64,000 nucleotides of DNA from assembly GCF_001682855.1 (NCBI RefSeq), contig NZ_MAQW01000023.1:639717-703716 (forward strand), in the 5' to 3' direction. This DNA comes from Bacillus sp. FJAT-27264 (GTDB lineage: Bacteria > Bacillota > Bacilli > Paenibacillales > Paenibacillaceae). Below the pieces are notes generated by a model that did no database searches, was not told where the DNA came from, and was given only the letters and a program-made list of their open reading frames with translations. Positions 24,234 to 33,695 of the stretch are shown here, piece after piece. A program made the translations under genes and the position numbers. Position 1 is the stretch's first letter. Each line of letters begins with the position of its first letter.

Positions 24234-25786
24234 GCTACAGAATCGGAATTGATGTTGGTGGTACGCATACTGATGCGGTCATCATGGATAAAAACAGACA
24301 GTTGGTCAGCAAAATAAAGGTGCCCACAACCGAAGACATCGGGTCAGGCATTAAGCGCGCCATCGCCGGCCTGCTTACACAGAGCGAGCTAGACCCGCGC
24401 GAAATTCAGTTCGCCATGCTGGGAACAACACATTGTACCAACGCTATCGTCGAACGCCGGAATCTGGCCAAAATTGGAGTCGTGAGAATTGGCGCGCCAG
24501 CGAGCCTGGCGATTCCCCCGTTCCTGAACTGGCCGAAGGAGCTGCTCGATAAGGTATTCGTCGGCAGCCATATTATCAGTGGGGGCCATGAGTTCGACGG
24601 ACGGAGGATCGCTCCGTTGGATGAGGCTGCACTACGTGAGATGGCCTCTGAATGGAAGGGCAAGGTGGCGGCGGTAGCGATAACCTCTATTTTCTCACCG
24701 GTAGACTCCGGCGATGAGCAGCGTGCACAAGAGATCTTCCAGGAGATTCTCGGCGATGACATCCATTACTCGCTGTCCAGCGAAATTGGCAGCATCGGAC
24801 TGATCGAGCGTGAGAATGCCACGATCTTGAATGCAGCTTTGGTTCATGTGGCGCGCTTGATGGTACGGGGATTCGAGGAGTCGCTGGCTGAGAATGGGAT
24901 TCGTGGGGCGAGAATCTTCCTTGGGCAGAATGACAGTACGCTCATGACCTCGGATTACGCGCTCCGCTTCCCGGTGCTGACCATTGCTTCCGGTCCGACA
25001 AACAGCATCCGAGGTGCAGCCTATCTGACTGATGCCAAGGGGGCGCTGGTGCTAGATGTAGGCGGAACAACGACGGATATCGGCGTGCTAGTTCAGGGCT
25101 TCCCGCGTGAATCGTCTTTGGTCGCTCAGATTGGCGGCGTACGCACGAACTTCCGAATGCCGGATTTGCTGTCCTTTGGGCTTGGCGGTGGAACTCGGAT
25201 TCGCGGAGAGGGTGATACCTTGACTGTCGGACCGGACAGTGTGGGGTATCTGTTGCCTGAGAAAGGGCTGGTCTTCGGCGGCACGGATCTCACCGCGACT
25301 GACATAGCTGTCGCAAAGGGGTTGACTGAACTGGGGGACCGCGGTAAATTGGGCAGCTTGTCCTCGCAACTGGTGGAGTCAGCTTATGCAACGATGATTG
25401 ATCTGGTGGAGGAAGCTATCGACAAGATGAAGACCACATCTGATGATATTCCGGCCATCGTGGTCGGTGGAGGCAGCATTATTCTTCCCGATCAGTTGAC
25501 TGGTGTGTCTGAAGTCATTCGCCCGCTCCACTTCGAGGTGGCAAATGCCATTGGTGTGACCATCGCTGAAGTGAGCGGTCAGGTAGAGAAAATCTATTCC
25601 TTGGAGGAATGGGGACGGGATCAGGCGCTGGAGGAAGCCAAACGGCTGGCTGCCGGTGAAGCTGAAGCGGCAGGCGCAAGTGCTGATTCCGTCGAGATTG
25701 TTGATATTGAAGAGGTGCCATTGGCTTACTTGCCAGGGAATGCTGTACGCATCCGGGTGAAGGCTGTCGGTCAGCTCACAATATAG
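24230..25786 (+). CDS. Short hydantoinase/oxoprolinase-like protein
   Basis: A 518-residue ASKHA-fold protein of the hydantoinase A/oxoprolinase family, shorter than HyuA because the C-terminal region is reduced. Phosphate-1 is IGIDVGGTHTDAVIM and phosphate-2 is LVLDVGGTTTDIGVLV, both consensus. The LGGGTRI...LTVGPDSVGY segment matches the family's conserved GGG...VGP region. It should use ATP to open a cyclic amide bond. The ATGA overlap with the DUF917 gene shows tight coupling. The substrate-binding lipoprotein of the ABC importer follows 42 bases later, so importer and enzymes are probably one operon. Confidence 0.9.
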   Translation: MSYRIGIDVGGTHTDAVIMDKNRQLVSKIKVPTTEDIGSGIKRAIAGLLTQSELDPREIQFAMLGTTHCTNAIVERRNLAKIGVVRIGAPASLAIPPFLNWPKELLDKVFVGSHIISGGHEFDGRRIAPLDEAALREMASEWKGKVAAVAITSIFSPVDSGDEQRAQEIFQEILGDDIHYSLSSEIGSIGLIERENATILNAALVHVARLMVRGFEESLAENGIRGARIFLGQNDSTLMTSDYALRFPVLTIASGPTNSIRGAAYLTDAKGALVLDVGGTTTDIGVLVQGFPRESSLVAQIGGVRTNFRMPDLLSFGLGGGTRIRGEGDTLTVGPDSVGYLLPEKGLVFGGTDLTATDIAVAKGLTELGDRGKLGSLSSQLVESAYATMIDLVEEAIDKMKTTSDDIPAIVVGGGSIILPDQLTGVSEVIRPLHFEVANAIGVTIAEVSGQVEKIYSLEEWGRDQALEEAKRLAAGEAEAAGASADSVEIVDIEEVPLAYLPGNAVRIRVKAVGQLTI

Positions 25787-25828
25787 ATTAGGACTGCCAA
25801 TAGGAGATTAGAAAGCGGGGAGAAGAGA

Positions 25829-27472
25829 ATGATGAAGAAGAGATCAAGAAATACGCTGCTGTTGCTGATGCTAAGTGTAATGTTGGTGTTATCAGCCTGC
25901 GGCAGCAAGGGAAATACAACGGCAGCTAACACAGGCAGCAATACTGGAAGCAATACTGGAAGCAATACAGGGAGCAACACTTCGAACGGAGATGCGCCGA
26001 AAGGCGGAATTGCCGTTTATAGCGTGAACAGCGATGTAATGACCTTCTGGGACCCGAGTGACAGCTTCAGTAATGAGATTATCGCGATGCACAATATGTA
26101 CGAAACGCTTTTGCGCTACAATGCGCAAACGAAGACCTTCGACAAGGTGCTGGCTGAAGATTATAGCAAATCGGCGGATGGCCTGACTTGGACTTTCAAG
26201 CTGCGCAAAGGTATTAAATTCCATACGGGAGCAGAACTGAGTGCAGATCTGGTTAAGAAGTCCATTGAGCGAACCATCAAGAGAGGGAAGGGCGCTTCCT
26301 ACATCTGGGAATCCGTTAAGGAAATCAACGTAGTCGATCAATACACGGTAGAGTTTAAGCTGAAATATGCCGAAGCACTGGATAACGTGGTTTCTGCGGG
26401 CTACTCCGCCTTTATCTTTGATGCTGACGCGCTGGATAAGAACGGTGAAGACTGGATCAACCAAGGTCATGACGTAGGTTCCGGTCCCTACACTGTTCAG
26501 AAATGGACCAAGGGCAGCGATCTAGTGCTGACCAGCTATCCTGAATATTGGAAAGGCTGGACGCCTAAAAATTTTGAAAAGGTAGTGTTCAAAACAACGC
26601 CGGAAGCCAATACCCGCCAGCAGCAGCTGGAAGCAGGCGAAGTCGATATCACGAACCAGCTTACCCCTGAAATGTTGAAATCTCTGGACGGCAAACCTGG
26701 AGTTCAAGTTCTGAAGACAGAGGCGTTCCAGAACCTGACGCTGCAGATGAATACGCTGAAAGCACCATTCAACAATCCGAAGGCGCGTCAGGCACTGGCC
26801 TATGCTCTCAACTACGACAGCATTGTTAAAGATATTATGGGCGGCATGGCAGAGCAGTCGACTGGTTACCTGCCGAAAGGTCTATGGGGCCAAGATTCGA
26901 GTCTGTTCAAATACTCTTACAATCCAGACAAAGCGAAAGAGCTACTGAAAGAAGCAGGTGTATCCGGAGGCAAACTGTCGATCACGTACTTGTCCGGTGA
27001 CGAGGCTGAGCGTCAAGTGGCTGAACTGCTGAAGGTTGAATTGGCCAAAGTCGGATTGGATCTTGAGATTAAAGGAATGACCTGGGATGCTCAATGGGAT
27101 CTGGCCAAGTCTCCGGATGCCAGCCAGCGTCAGGATTTGTTCTTGCTCTACTACTGGTCGGGTTATTCGGATCCATATGGCTACCTCAGCATTGCCTACA
27201 AAACTGAAAATCCAATCGTCTATAACCTAGGCTATTACAGCAATCCCAAGTTTGACAGCTTGATTGACCAAGCGCGGAAAAGCGCCGGTTCCAACCGCGA
27301 TGGAGCAACTGCCTTGTACAAGCAAGCCCAAGAAATTCTGATCAATGATGCTCCAGGTATTTCCATTTTTGATCTGAAGTACGGTTATGCTTTGCGTGAT
27401 AACTTCAAGGGCTTCAGCAGCAACCCTTATTATGCCAACGTAGTGTTCTTCTACGACACTTACCGGGAATAG
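25829..27472 (+). CDS. Opp/Dpp-type substrate-binding lipoprotein
   Basis: A 547-residue family 5 extracellular solute-binding protein. A signal peptide with lipobox LSAC is followed by a flexible linker containing NTGS repeats (NTGSNTGSNTGSNTGS), then the SBP_bac_5 domain (about 60-540) with GGIAVYSVNSD at the start and family motifs such as YETLLRY and TFKLRKGIKFHTG. It should be lipid-anchored outside the membrane and deliver a small peptide- or amide-like solute to the following permeases. GGGGAG lies 6 bases before the ATG. The linker DNA is a 12-bp tandem repeat, so its length may vary between strains. Confidence 0.93.
   Translation: MMKKRSRNTLLLLMLSVMLVLSACGSKGNTTAANTGSNTGSNTGSNTGSNTSNGDAPKGGIAVYSVNSDVMTFWDPSDSFSNEIIAMHNMYETLLRYNAQTKTFDKVLAEDYSKSADGLTWTFKLRKGIKFHTGAELSADLVKKSIERTIKRGKGASYIWESVKEINVVDQYTVEFKLKYAEALDNVVSAGYSAFIFDADALDKNGEDWINQGHDVGSGPYTVQKWTKGSDLVLTSYPEYWKGWTPKNFEKVVFKTTPEANTRQQQLEAGEVDITNQLTPEMLKSLDGKPGVQVLKTEAFQNLTLQMNTLKAPFNNPKARQALAYALNYDSIVKDIMGGMAEQSTGYLPKGLWGQDSSLFKYSYNPDKAKELLKEAGVSGGKLSITYLSGDEAERQVAELLKVELAKVGLDLEIKGMTWDAQWDLAKSPDASQRQDLFLLYYWSGYSDPYGYLSIAYKTENPIVYNLGYYSNPKFDSLIDQARKSAGSNRDGATALYKQAQEILINDAPGISIFDLKYGYALRDNFKGFSSNPYYANVVFFYDTYRE
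25928..25981 (+). repeat. 12-bp in-frame coding repeat (NTGS linker)
   Basis: Four copies of a 12-base unit encoding Asn-Thr-Gly-Ser, with a fifth partial one (AACACT), at 25928-25981. It codes for the spacer between the lipid anchor and the binding domain. Confidence 0.9.
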
Positions 27473-27476
27473 GCTG

Positions 27477-28502
27477 ATGATCCGCTTTATCATTAAAAGA
27501 CTCTTGCTGGGACTCTTTGTCCTGGCAGGAGTCTCCGTGATTACATTTACAGTTGCGCGTGTGGTTCCGTCTGACCCCGCTGCACGTTGGGTGGGGCCGC
27601 GCGCGAATGCGGAGCAGATTGCGGCGGCACGCATCGAGCTTGGTCTCGACAAGCCGCTGCCGCAGCAATACATCACTTATATGAAGGGCTTGTTCACAGG
27701 AGACTGGGGAACCTCGATCCGTACCCACCAGCCGGTGCTGAGAGAGTTATTGTCCTTCCTTCCGTCCAGCTTGGAGCTGATTCTGGCGGGGATGCTAATA
27801 GCAGTAGTCATCGGCATTCCATTAGGCGTGATATCAGCGGTTAAAAAGGATTCTTGGATTGACCAGCTAACCCGCACTTTCAGTGTTGGGGGGGTATCCA
27901 TTCCTACCTTTTGGCTGGGTCTGATCTTACAGTTGGTATTTTTCCGTCAGCTAAGTCTTTTTCCGCTTGGAGAACGGGTAAGCACGAATACTTCGCTGTT
28001 GTATCCTATTGATAACTGGACTGGATTCTATTTGCTGGATTCCCTGCTTCAGGGCAACTTTGATTTCTTCAAGGATGCAGCGCTGCATCTGGTACTGCCC
28101 GCGCTGACCATGGCGGCGTATCCCTTGGGACTGGTTATACGCATGATCCGTTCGTCGATGATTGACGTGCTTGGCGAGGAGCATATCCGTGTGCTGAAAG
28201 CCTATGGTATCCCGGCCTGGCGCAGAGTCTTTGTCTATGGACTTAAAAACGCCCTGGGTCCTACGGCGACCTCGTTGGGTCTGACCTTTGCCTACGCGCT
28301 GACCTCCACGTTTCTGATCGAAGCGGTGTTCAGCTGGCCAGGTCTCGGCATGTATGCTTCACAGGCGATTTTGGCTAATGATTATCCGGTGACGATGGCG
28401 ATTACTTTTCTTGTTACCGTGACTTATATTCTGATTAATCTGCTTGTTGATGTTGTAGTTGCTATGCTCGATCCCCGGATTAAGCTGTATCAGAACGCTT
28501 AG
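27477..28502 (+). CDS. Opp/Dpp-type ABC permease, DppB-like
   Basis: A 341-residue membrane protein of the binding-protein-dependent inner-membrane component family (DppB/OppB type), with the N-terminal FIIKRLLLGLFVLAGVSVITF membrane span and about five further spans. The cytoplasmic EAA-like loop (HIRVLKAYGIPAWRRVFVYGLKNALGP) contacts the ATPases. It starts 5 bases after the lipoprotein stop with only a weak ribosome binding site, so it is probably translated by coupling. It forms the channel with the DppC-like protein that follows. Confidence 0.92.
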   Translation: MIRFIIKRLLLGLFVLAGVSVITFTVARVVPSDPAARWVGPRANAEQIAAARIELGLDKPLPQQYITYMKGLFTGDWGTSIRTHQPVLRELLSFLPSSLELILAGMLIAVVIGIPLGVISAVKKDSWIDQLTRTFSVGGVSIPTFWLGLILQLVFFRQLSLFPLGERVSTNTSLLYPIDNWTGFYLLDSLLQGNFDFFKDAALHLVLPALTMAAYPLGLVIRMIRSSMIDVLGEEHIRVLKAYGIPAWRRVFVYGLKNALGPTATSLGLTFAYALTSTFLIEAVFSWPGLGMYASQAILANDYPVTMAITFLVTVTYILINLLVDVVVAMLDPRIKLYQNA

Positions 28503-28543
28503 AGCAGCTATGCTCCATTACATGATTAGGAGGAAAACGACTG

Positions 28544-29458
28544 ATGAATTCAAACTCGCTGCCGGCGCCGCTTCCTCCGGTGATCGAAGAGACATCTGCA
28601 GGACGGGCTTATAAGCTCAAGGAGTTTATCCTGTTTCTGCGGGTTCACAAGCTAGCGGCTATCGGCCTATCTATTATTGTGATTCTGCTTATTATTGCCG
28701 TGATTGGTCCCCTGATCTCTCCTTATCCTGATGATGCTTACAAAGCAGTTCATCTGGAGAACAAGCTGCTGCCCCCTTCCTGGGCGCATTTATTCGGGAC
28801 GGATGAATTGGGACGAGACCTGTTGACACGGACCATTTACGGCACCAGATTGTCTTTTCAGATCGGCATCTCGGTTATTTTATTGTCCATCCTGATCGGG
28901 ATTCCTTATGGTCTGATCTCCGGCTATTTCGGCGGCTGGGTGGACAATGTGATGATGCGGGTCTGTGAAGTGTTTCTGAGCTTTCCGTCGATGCTGCTAT
29001 CTATTTCGATTGTAGCCCTGCTCGGGCCATCGCTTAATAATATGATGCTCTCCATTGCCCTGTCGTGGTGGCCTTGGTTCGCGCGGTTAATGCGCAGTGA
29101 GGCGGTTGCGATCAAAGAACGGGGTTTTGTGGAAGCGGCCAAGTCGATGGGTGTTCATCCGCTTGTCATTATTTTTCGGCATATTTGGCCCAATTCACTT
29201 TCTGTCATTATTGTGCAGATTTCGATGGCCTTCGGCTCGGTCATCCTGACGGCAGCATCGCTCAGCTTTCTTGGGCTTGGCGCGCAGCCGCCGACACCGG
29301 AGTGGGGATTGATCATAAGTACAGGCCGTGCTTACTTCTTGACCAATTGGTGGTATGTTACGTTTCCGGGCGTGTTCATTCTGCTGACGGTCATGGCCTT
29401 TAATTTTCTGGGCGACGGGCTACGGGATTATCTCGATCCGAAGACCAGAAACAGCTAG
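28544..29458 (+). CDS. Opp/Dpp-type ABC permease, DppC-like
   Basis: A 304-residue membrane protein of the DppC/OppC type. The N-terminal region contains the first membrane span (AAIGLSIIVILLIIAVIGPLI) and the periplasmic-side motif FGTDELGRDLLTRTIYGTR typical of the family. The coupling loop is near ERGFVEAAKSMGVHPLVIIFRHIWPNS. AGGAGG lies 8 bases upstream of the ATG. With the DppB-like protein it completes the importer channel. Confidence 0.93.
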   Translation: MNSNSLPAPLPPVIEETSAGRAYKLKEFILFLRVHKLAAIGLSIIVILLIIAVIGPLISPYPDDAYKAVHLENKLLPPSWAHLFGTDELGRDLLTRTIYGTRLSFQIGISVILLSILIGIPYGLISGYFGGWVDNVMMRVCEVFLSFPSMLLSISIVALLGPSLNNMMLSIALSWWPWFARLMRSEAVAIKERGFVEAAKSMGVHPLVIIFRHIWPNSLSVIIVQISMAFGSVILTAASLSFLGLGAQPPTPEWGLIISTGRAYFLTNWWYVTFPGVFILLTVMAFNFLGDGLRDYLDPKTRNS

Positions 29459-29473
29459 AAAAGAGGTGTATCC

Positions 29474-30454
29474 ATGAATGAACTGCTGAGAGTGGAGCAG
29501 CTTCGAGTCCGTATCGAGACCCGGGAGCGTCAAGTCACCGCGCTGGATCTGGACCATATTTCTTTGCAAAAGGGTGAGATGCTCGCACTGGTGGGGGAGA
29601 CGGGATCGGGTAAATCCCTGACGGCGTCATCGATCCTGCAGCTTTTCCCAACAGCGGCAGCCCGGATTACCGGAGGCCGGGTGCTGTTTAATGGTACCAA
29701 CCTGCTGGAAGCATCACCCAGCGTGATGAATGGCATTCGAGGGAAAGAAATCTCGATGATTTTTCAGGACCCGATGAGCTCGCTGAATCCGGTCTTCCGC
29801 ATCGGTAAGGTGATGCTAGAAATTATCCGCAGGTACACGGGTGCTGGAAAAAAACAGGCTAAGCAACTGGCGGAAGAGTCGCTGAAGTTCGTAGGGCTGC
29901 CGGACCCGTCCGGCATTATGCGCCGCTATCCGCACGAGCTTAGCGGCGGACAGCGTCAGCGGGTGGCTATAGCTATGGCGATGGTCTGCAAGCCTAAGCT
30001 GTTGATTGCCGATGAACCGACCACAGCACTGGATGTGACCATCCAATCGCAAATCCTGTACCTGATCAATAAATTGAAGGAAGAAGAAGGCATGTCGGTG
30101 CTCTTCATTACCCATAACTTGGGGATTGTCTCGCAGATGGCTGACCGCATCGCTGTGATGTATGCCGGAAGTATCGTGGAGACAGGGCGGACGGATGAAG
30201 TTTTCCGGTTTCCCCGTCATCCGTATACCCGGCTACTGCTTGACGCCATACCGAGACTCCGGGAGCGCCGGGACCGGCTGCCCGTAATCGCTGGCACTGC
30301 GGTGCTGAAGGAAGCGGCAGGCGGACAAGGCTGCAGCTTTGCTGGACGCTGCCCACGGGCGACTGAGCGCTGCACGGCGGAGAAGCCCCAGCTTAGGGCT
30401 GTGGTCTCCAGCCATGAGATAGCTTGCTTTCATCCTTGGGAAGAGGAGCGGTGA
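29474..30454 (+). CDS. Opp/Dpp-type ABC ATPase, DppD-like
   Basis: A 326-residue ATPase with Walker A GETGSGKS (near 41-48), signature LSGGQRQRVAIAMAM, Walker B LLIADEPTTALDVT and H-loop FITHNLG. A C-terminal oligopeptide-transporter extension carries a cysteine motif (CSFAGRCPRATERC) of the kind that binds an iron-sulfur cluster in some DppD/DppF proteins. It energises the importer. It overlaps the operon closely (15 bases after the DppC-like gene). Confidence 0.93.
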   Translation: MNELLRVEQLRVRIETRERQVTALDLDHISLQKGEMLALVGETGSGKSLTASSILQLFPTAAARITGGRVLFNGTNLLEASPSVMNGIRGKEISMIFQDPMSSLNPVFRIGKVMLEIIRRYTGAGKKQAKQLAEESLKFVGLPDPSGIMRRYPHELSGGQRQRVAIAMAMVCKPKLLIADEPTTALDVTIQSQILYLINKLKEEEGMSVLFITHNLGIVSQMADRIAVMYAGSIVETGRTDEVFRFPRHPYTRLLLDAIPRLRERRDRLPVIAGTAVLKEAAGGQGCSFAGRCPRATERCTAEKPQLRAVVSSHEIACFHPWEEER

Positions 30455-30461
30455 GGAGAGA

Positions 30462-31421
30462 ATGACAGAAGTTCTAGTCGAAATCGATAACCTAAGTAAA
30501 TATTTCACTGTACGCTCCGGCTGGTTCGGTGCCAGTAAGACACTGCATGCCGTGGACAACGTCAGTCTTAGCCTGCATAAGGGGGAGTGCTTTGGTCTGG
30601 TCGGGGAATCTGGCTGCGGCAAAAGCACGCTGTCACGGACGCTGCTCCAACTGTATGCGCCCACCTCGGGAACGATCCGGATTGCAGGCTCGGATATCTC
30701 GTCCGTCACGCGGCGGGTGCGGCGCCGGAATACCCGGAACGTACAGATGGTGTTTCAGGATTCCTATTGGTCGATGAATCCGAAGCTGCGGGTCGGGGAT
30801 GTCGTGAGCGAGCCGCTGCGGACACATACGAAGCTGTCGGCCGCCGAGCGTAACCGGAAAGTTGCTATTCTGCTGGAGCAGGTGGGTCTGCCCGCCGACT
30901 TTGCCCGCCGGTTCCCGAGCCAGCTCAGCGGAGGGCAGCGACAGCGTATTGGAATTGCCAGAGCCATTGCCTTGCAGCCGGAGCTGCTCATCCTGGATGA
31001 GCCGACCTCTGCGCTGGATATGTCCGTTCAGGCGCAGATTCTGAATCTGCTCAAGGATTTGCAGGAGGAGCAGCAGCTTACGTATCTGTTCGTCTCGCAT
31101 GACCTCAGCGTGGTGCGGCATATGTGCACCCGTATGGCGGTTATGTATTTGGGACAGATCGTGGAGACCGGGACAACCGAGCAGATTTTTGCCCATCCGC
31201 TCCATCCCTACACCCGTATGCTAATGCAAGCCGTGCCTGATATTGAGGGGAATGCGGAGCTGACATTCTATGACGGAGAGATGCCTAAAGCGATCGATCC
31301 TCCGGTCGGCTGTCGCTTCGCCTCGCGTTGTCCGCATGTAACTGATAAATGTACCCGGGAGAATCAGAGCCTGCGGGAATTGGACGGAGACCGATCCGTC
31401 CGCTGCCACCTGGCTGTGTAG
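30462..31421 (+). CDS. Opp/Dpp-type ABC ATPase, DppF-like
   Basis: A 319-residue ATPase with Walker A GESGCGKS, signature LSGGQRQRIGIARAI, Walker B LLILDEPTSALDMSVQ and H-loop FVSHDLSVV. A C-terminal CRFASRCPHVTDKC motif matches the iron-sulfur-type extension seen in its partner. It pairs with the preceding ATPase as the heterodimeric motor. GAGGAG lies before the ATG and the gap to dppD is 7 bases. A terminator follows at 31497-31543 and separates it from hyuA. Confidence 0.93.
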   Translation: MTEVLVEIDNLSKYFTVRSGWFGASKTLHAVDNVSLSLHKGECFGLVGESGCGKSTLSRTLLQLYAPTSGTIRIAGSDISSVTRRVRRRNTRNVQMVFQDSYWSMNPKLRVGDVVSEPLRTHTKLSAAERNRKVAILLEQVGLPADFARRFPSQLSGGQRQRIGIARAIALQPELLILDEPTSALDMSVQAQILNLLKDLQEEQQLTYLFVSHDLSVVRHMCTRMAVMYLGQIVETGTTEQIFAHPLHPYTRMLMQAVPDIEGNAELTFYDGEMPKAIDPPVGCRFASRCPHVTDKCTRENQSLRELDGDRSVRCHLAV

Positions 31422-31496
31422 GTGTATCACGGACACTTATGCGGGCCTTAGAATAGGCATCTGCTATAACACACTTGCAGTCGAGCAAGTATTGAG

Positions 31497-31543
31497 GCAC
31501 CCTGCATGGCATTGCTGCCTATTCATCCTGCAGGGTGCTTTCG
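31497..31543 (+). terminator. Terminator after the Opp/Dpp operon
   Basis: GCACCCTGCA (31497-31506) and TGCAGGGTGC (31529-31538) form a perfect 10-bp stem followed by TTTCG. It implies that hyuAB has its own promoter or depends on read-through. Confidence 0.7.
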
Positions 31544-31643
31544 TCTGTTTACACGTTACGTACAGGGCTTCCAACCTCTGTGGGGACGGCAATTGTAGGA
31601 CATTACAATGATTAGAATCTTCAAAATCCAAGGAGGGAAGACG

Positions 31644-33695
31644 ATGCGTATTGCCACAGATATTGGAGGTACATTTACCGACCTGGTCTATGTAAATGAT
31701 GCAGGTGAGATCGGTGTCGCCAAGAGTGACACGACTCCCGGCCAATTCGAGCAGGGAGTGCTCGACGTCATTCAGCGGAGTGATGTGGACCCGCGGCAGA
31801 TAGACGATTTTATTCATGGCACTACCGTAATCATTAATGCGCTGACTGAACGCAAAGGGGCGAAGACGGGGCTGATTACAACCAAAGGCTTCCGCGATGT
31901 GCTGGAGATCGCCCGCGGCAACCGTCCTGATCTGTTCAACGTGCGCTACTTGAAGCCCGCTCCGTTCGTGCCGAGACATCTTCGGCTGGAGGTGAGCGAG
32001 CGTCTGGATTATACAGGCGCTGTCGTAGCTCCTCTGGCTGCAGCGGAATTGAAGGCTGCTGTGCAGCAGCTAAAGGCTGAGGGAGTAGAGGCTGTAGCGA
32101 TTTCTTTCCTGCATGCCTACACTAATCCGGCCCACGAGCAGGAGGCGCTGCGATTGATTGCCGAATGGTGGCCTGAGGTCCAGATTACGGCTTCGCATGA
32201 GATTTCTCAGGAGTGGCGCGAATATGAGCGCACCAATACTGCTGTGCTGAACTCCTATGTAAAGCCAACCGCAGCCGCTTACATTGACCATATGGAGCAG
32301 CGGCTAACGGCGGAGGGTGTGAATGGGCGCAGGTATGTGATGCAATCCAATGCGGGAATGACCTCGTTCAGACAGGCGAAGCAGACTCCGATCCAGATGG
32401 TTGAGTCAGGTCCGGTAGCGGGGATTTTTGGTGCAGCGATCCTGGGGAAATGGATTGGCGAGGAGAACATTATCGCTTTTGACATCGGAGGAACGACTGC
32501 GAAGTGCTCGCTGATCGACAAGGGTGAAGTGAAGGTGACCACGGATTATAAAATTGAGCAGAACGAGCGCAATGCCGGCTATCCGGTCAAGGTTCCTGTG
32601 GTCGATATTGTAGAGATCGGGACTGGCGGAGGCTCGATTGCCTGGATCGATGAAGGGGGCTCGCTGCGCGTAGGACCTAAGTCGGCTGGGGCGTTGCCAG
32701 GTCCGGTAGCTTACGGCCGTGGGGGTCAAGCGCCGACCACGACGGATGCCAACCTGTTGACCGGGCGCTTATCGCTGGACAACTTCGCTTCGCCTGCCAG
32801 TATGGAGACAGTGCGGCAAGCAATCGAAGAACAGATTGCCACACCCTTCGGCCTCTCTGCTGATGAGGCTGCGCTGGGGATTCTCCGGATTGCCAATTCG
32901 AATATGCTGAATGCACTCAAGCTAGTATCGGTACGCAGAGGCTATGATCCGCGTGATTTCACCCTGATCGCCTTCGGTGGCGGCGGACCGCTGCATGCGG
33001 CCGCGCTGGCCAGGGAGCTCGGTGTGCGCAAGGTGGTCGTGCCTTTTGCCTCGTCCGTATTTTCGGCTTGGGGAATGCTCATGACCGACCTGCGGAAGGA
33101 CCATATCCAGACGTATATTCGGCGCATTGAGCATCTGGATCTTGCGGAATTGAACGGGATATTGGCGCAAATTCAGGAATCGGGTCTCCAGGCTTATCTT
33201 GATGAAGGCTTGCGCCGCGAGGACATTGCCTGGGTACGTTATGCAGATATGCGTTATCTGGGTCAGGAGCATACCGTGAAGGTAATCATGCCTGAAGAGG
33301 ATTTGACCGCAGTACTGCTGGCGGAGCTGAGCAGCCAATTCCACGAGATCCATGAGCGGGAGTATACTTTCCGCCTGGAGGGGGTGCCTGTTGAGATAGT
33401 GAATCTGCATGTCAGTACCATCGGTTCTGTGCGCAAGCCTGCACCGAAGCCGCTGGAGGGACATGGCTCTGATGCTTCTGATGCGCATACAGGAACCCGC
33501 CCAGTGCTTTTCGATGAGGCCAATTGGCTGAATACTCCGGTCTATAACCGAAATAAACTTCAGCCGGGGAATGAGATCGAAGGGCCTGCCATTGTGGAGG
33601 AGCCTTCTTCTTCGGTTGTCGTGTATCCGGGGCAGCGGCTCGCTATGGACGGCTACGGAAATTTGATCATTGAGACGGAGGTGCATAGCAGATGA
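31644..33695 (+). CDS. hyuA: Hydantoinase A / N-methylhydantoinase alpha subunit
   Basis: A 683-residue HyuA-family protein at full family length. It begins MRIATDIGGTFTDLVYV (phosphate-1) and has FDIGGTTAKCSLI (phosphate-2), GTGGGSIAWID, and the VGPKSAGALPGPVAYGRGG segment, all consensus. HyuA with HyuB forms an ATP-dependent amidohydrolase that opens hydantoins, 5-oxoproline-type rings or caprolactam, depending on the member. The start is taken at 31644 because AAGGAGGG lies 8-9 bases before it; an upstream ATG at 31608 has no site. It overlaps hyuB by ATGA. Confidence 0.93.
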   Translation: MRIATDIGGTFTDLVYVNDAGEIGVAKSDTTPGQFEQGVLDVIQRSDVDPRQIDDFIHGTTVIINALTERKGAKTGLITTKGFRDVLEIARGNRPDLFNVRYLKPAPFVPRHLRLEVSERLDYTGAVVAPLAAAELKAAVQQLKAEGVEAVAISFLHAYTNPAHEQEALRLIAEWWPEVQITASHEISQEWREYERTNTAVLNSYVKPTAAAYIDHMEQRLTAEGVNGRRYVMQSNAGMTSFRQAKQTPIQMVESGPVAGIFGAAILGKWIGEENIIAFDIGGTTAKCSLIDKGEVKVTTDYKIEQNERNAGYPVKVPVVDIVEIGTGGGSIAWIDEGGSLRVGPKSAGALPGPVAYGRGGQAPTTTDANLLTGRLSLDNFASPASMETVRQAIEEQIATPFGLSADEAALGILRIANSNMLNALKLVSVRRGYDPRDFTLIAFGGGGPLHAAALARELGVRKVVVPFASSVFSAWGMLMTDLRKDHIQTYIRRIEHLDLAELNGILAQIQESGLQAYLDEGLRREDIAWVRYADMRYLGQEHTVKVIMPEEDLTAVLLAELSSQFHEIHEREYTFRLEGVPVEIVNLHVSTIGSVRKPAPKPLEGHGSDASDAHTGTRPVLFDEANWLNTPVYNRNKLQPGNEIEGPAIVEEPSSSVVVYPGQRLAMDGYGNLIIETEVHSR

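Noticed and set aside
32922..33686. Long minus-strand reading frame of 254 codons opposite hyuA
   Set aside because: It is a codon shadow of the well-supported hyuA gene with no ribosome binding site or family match.
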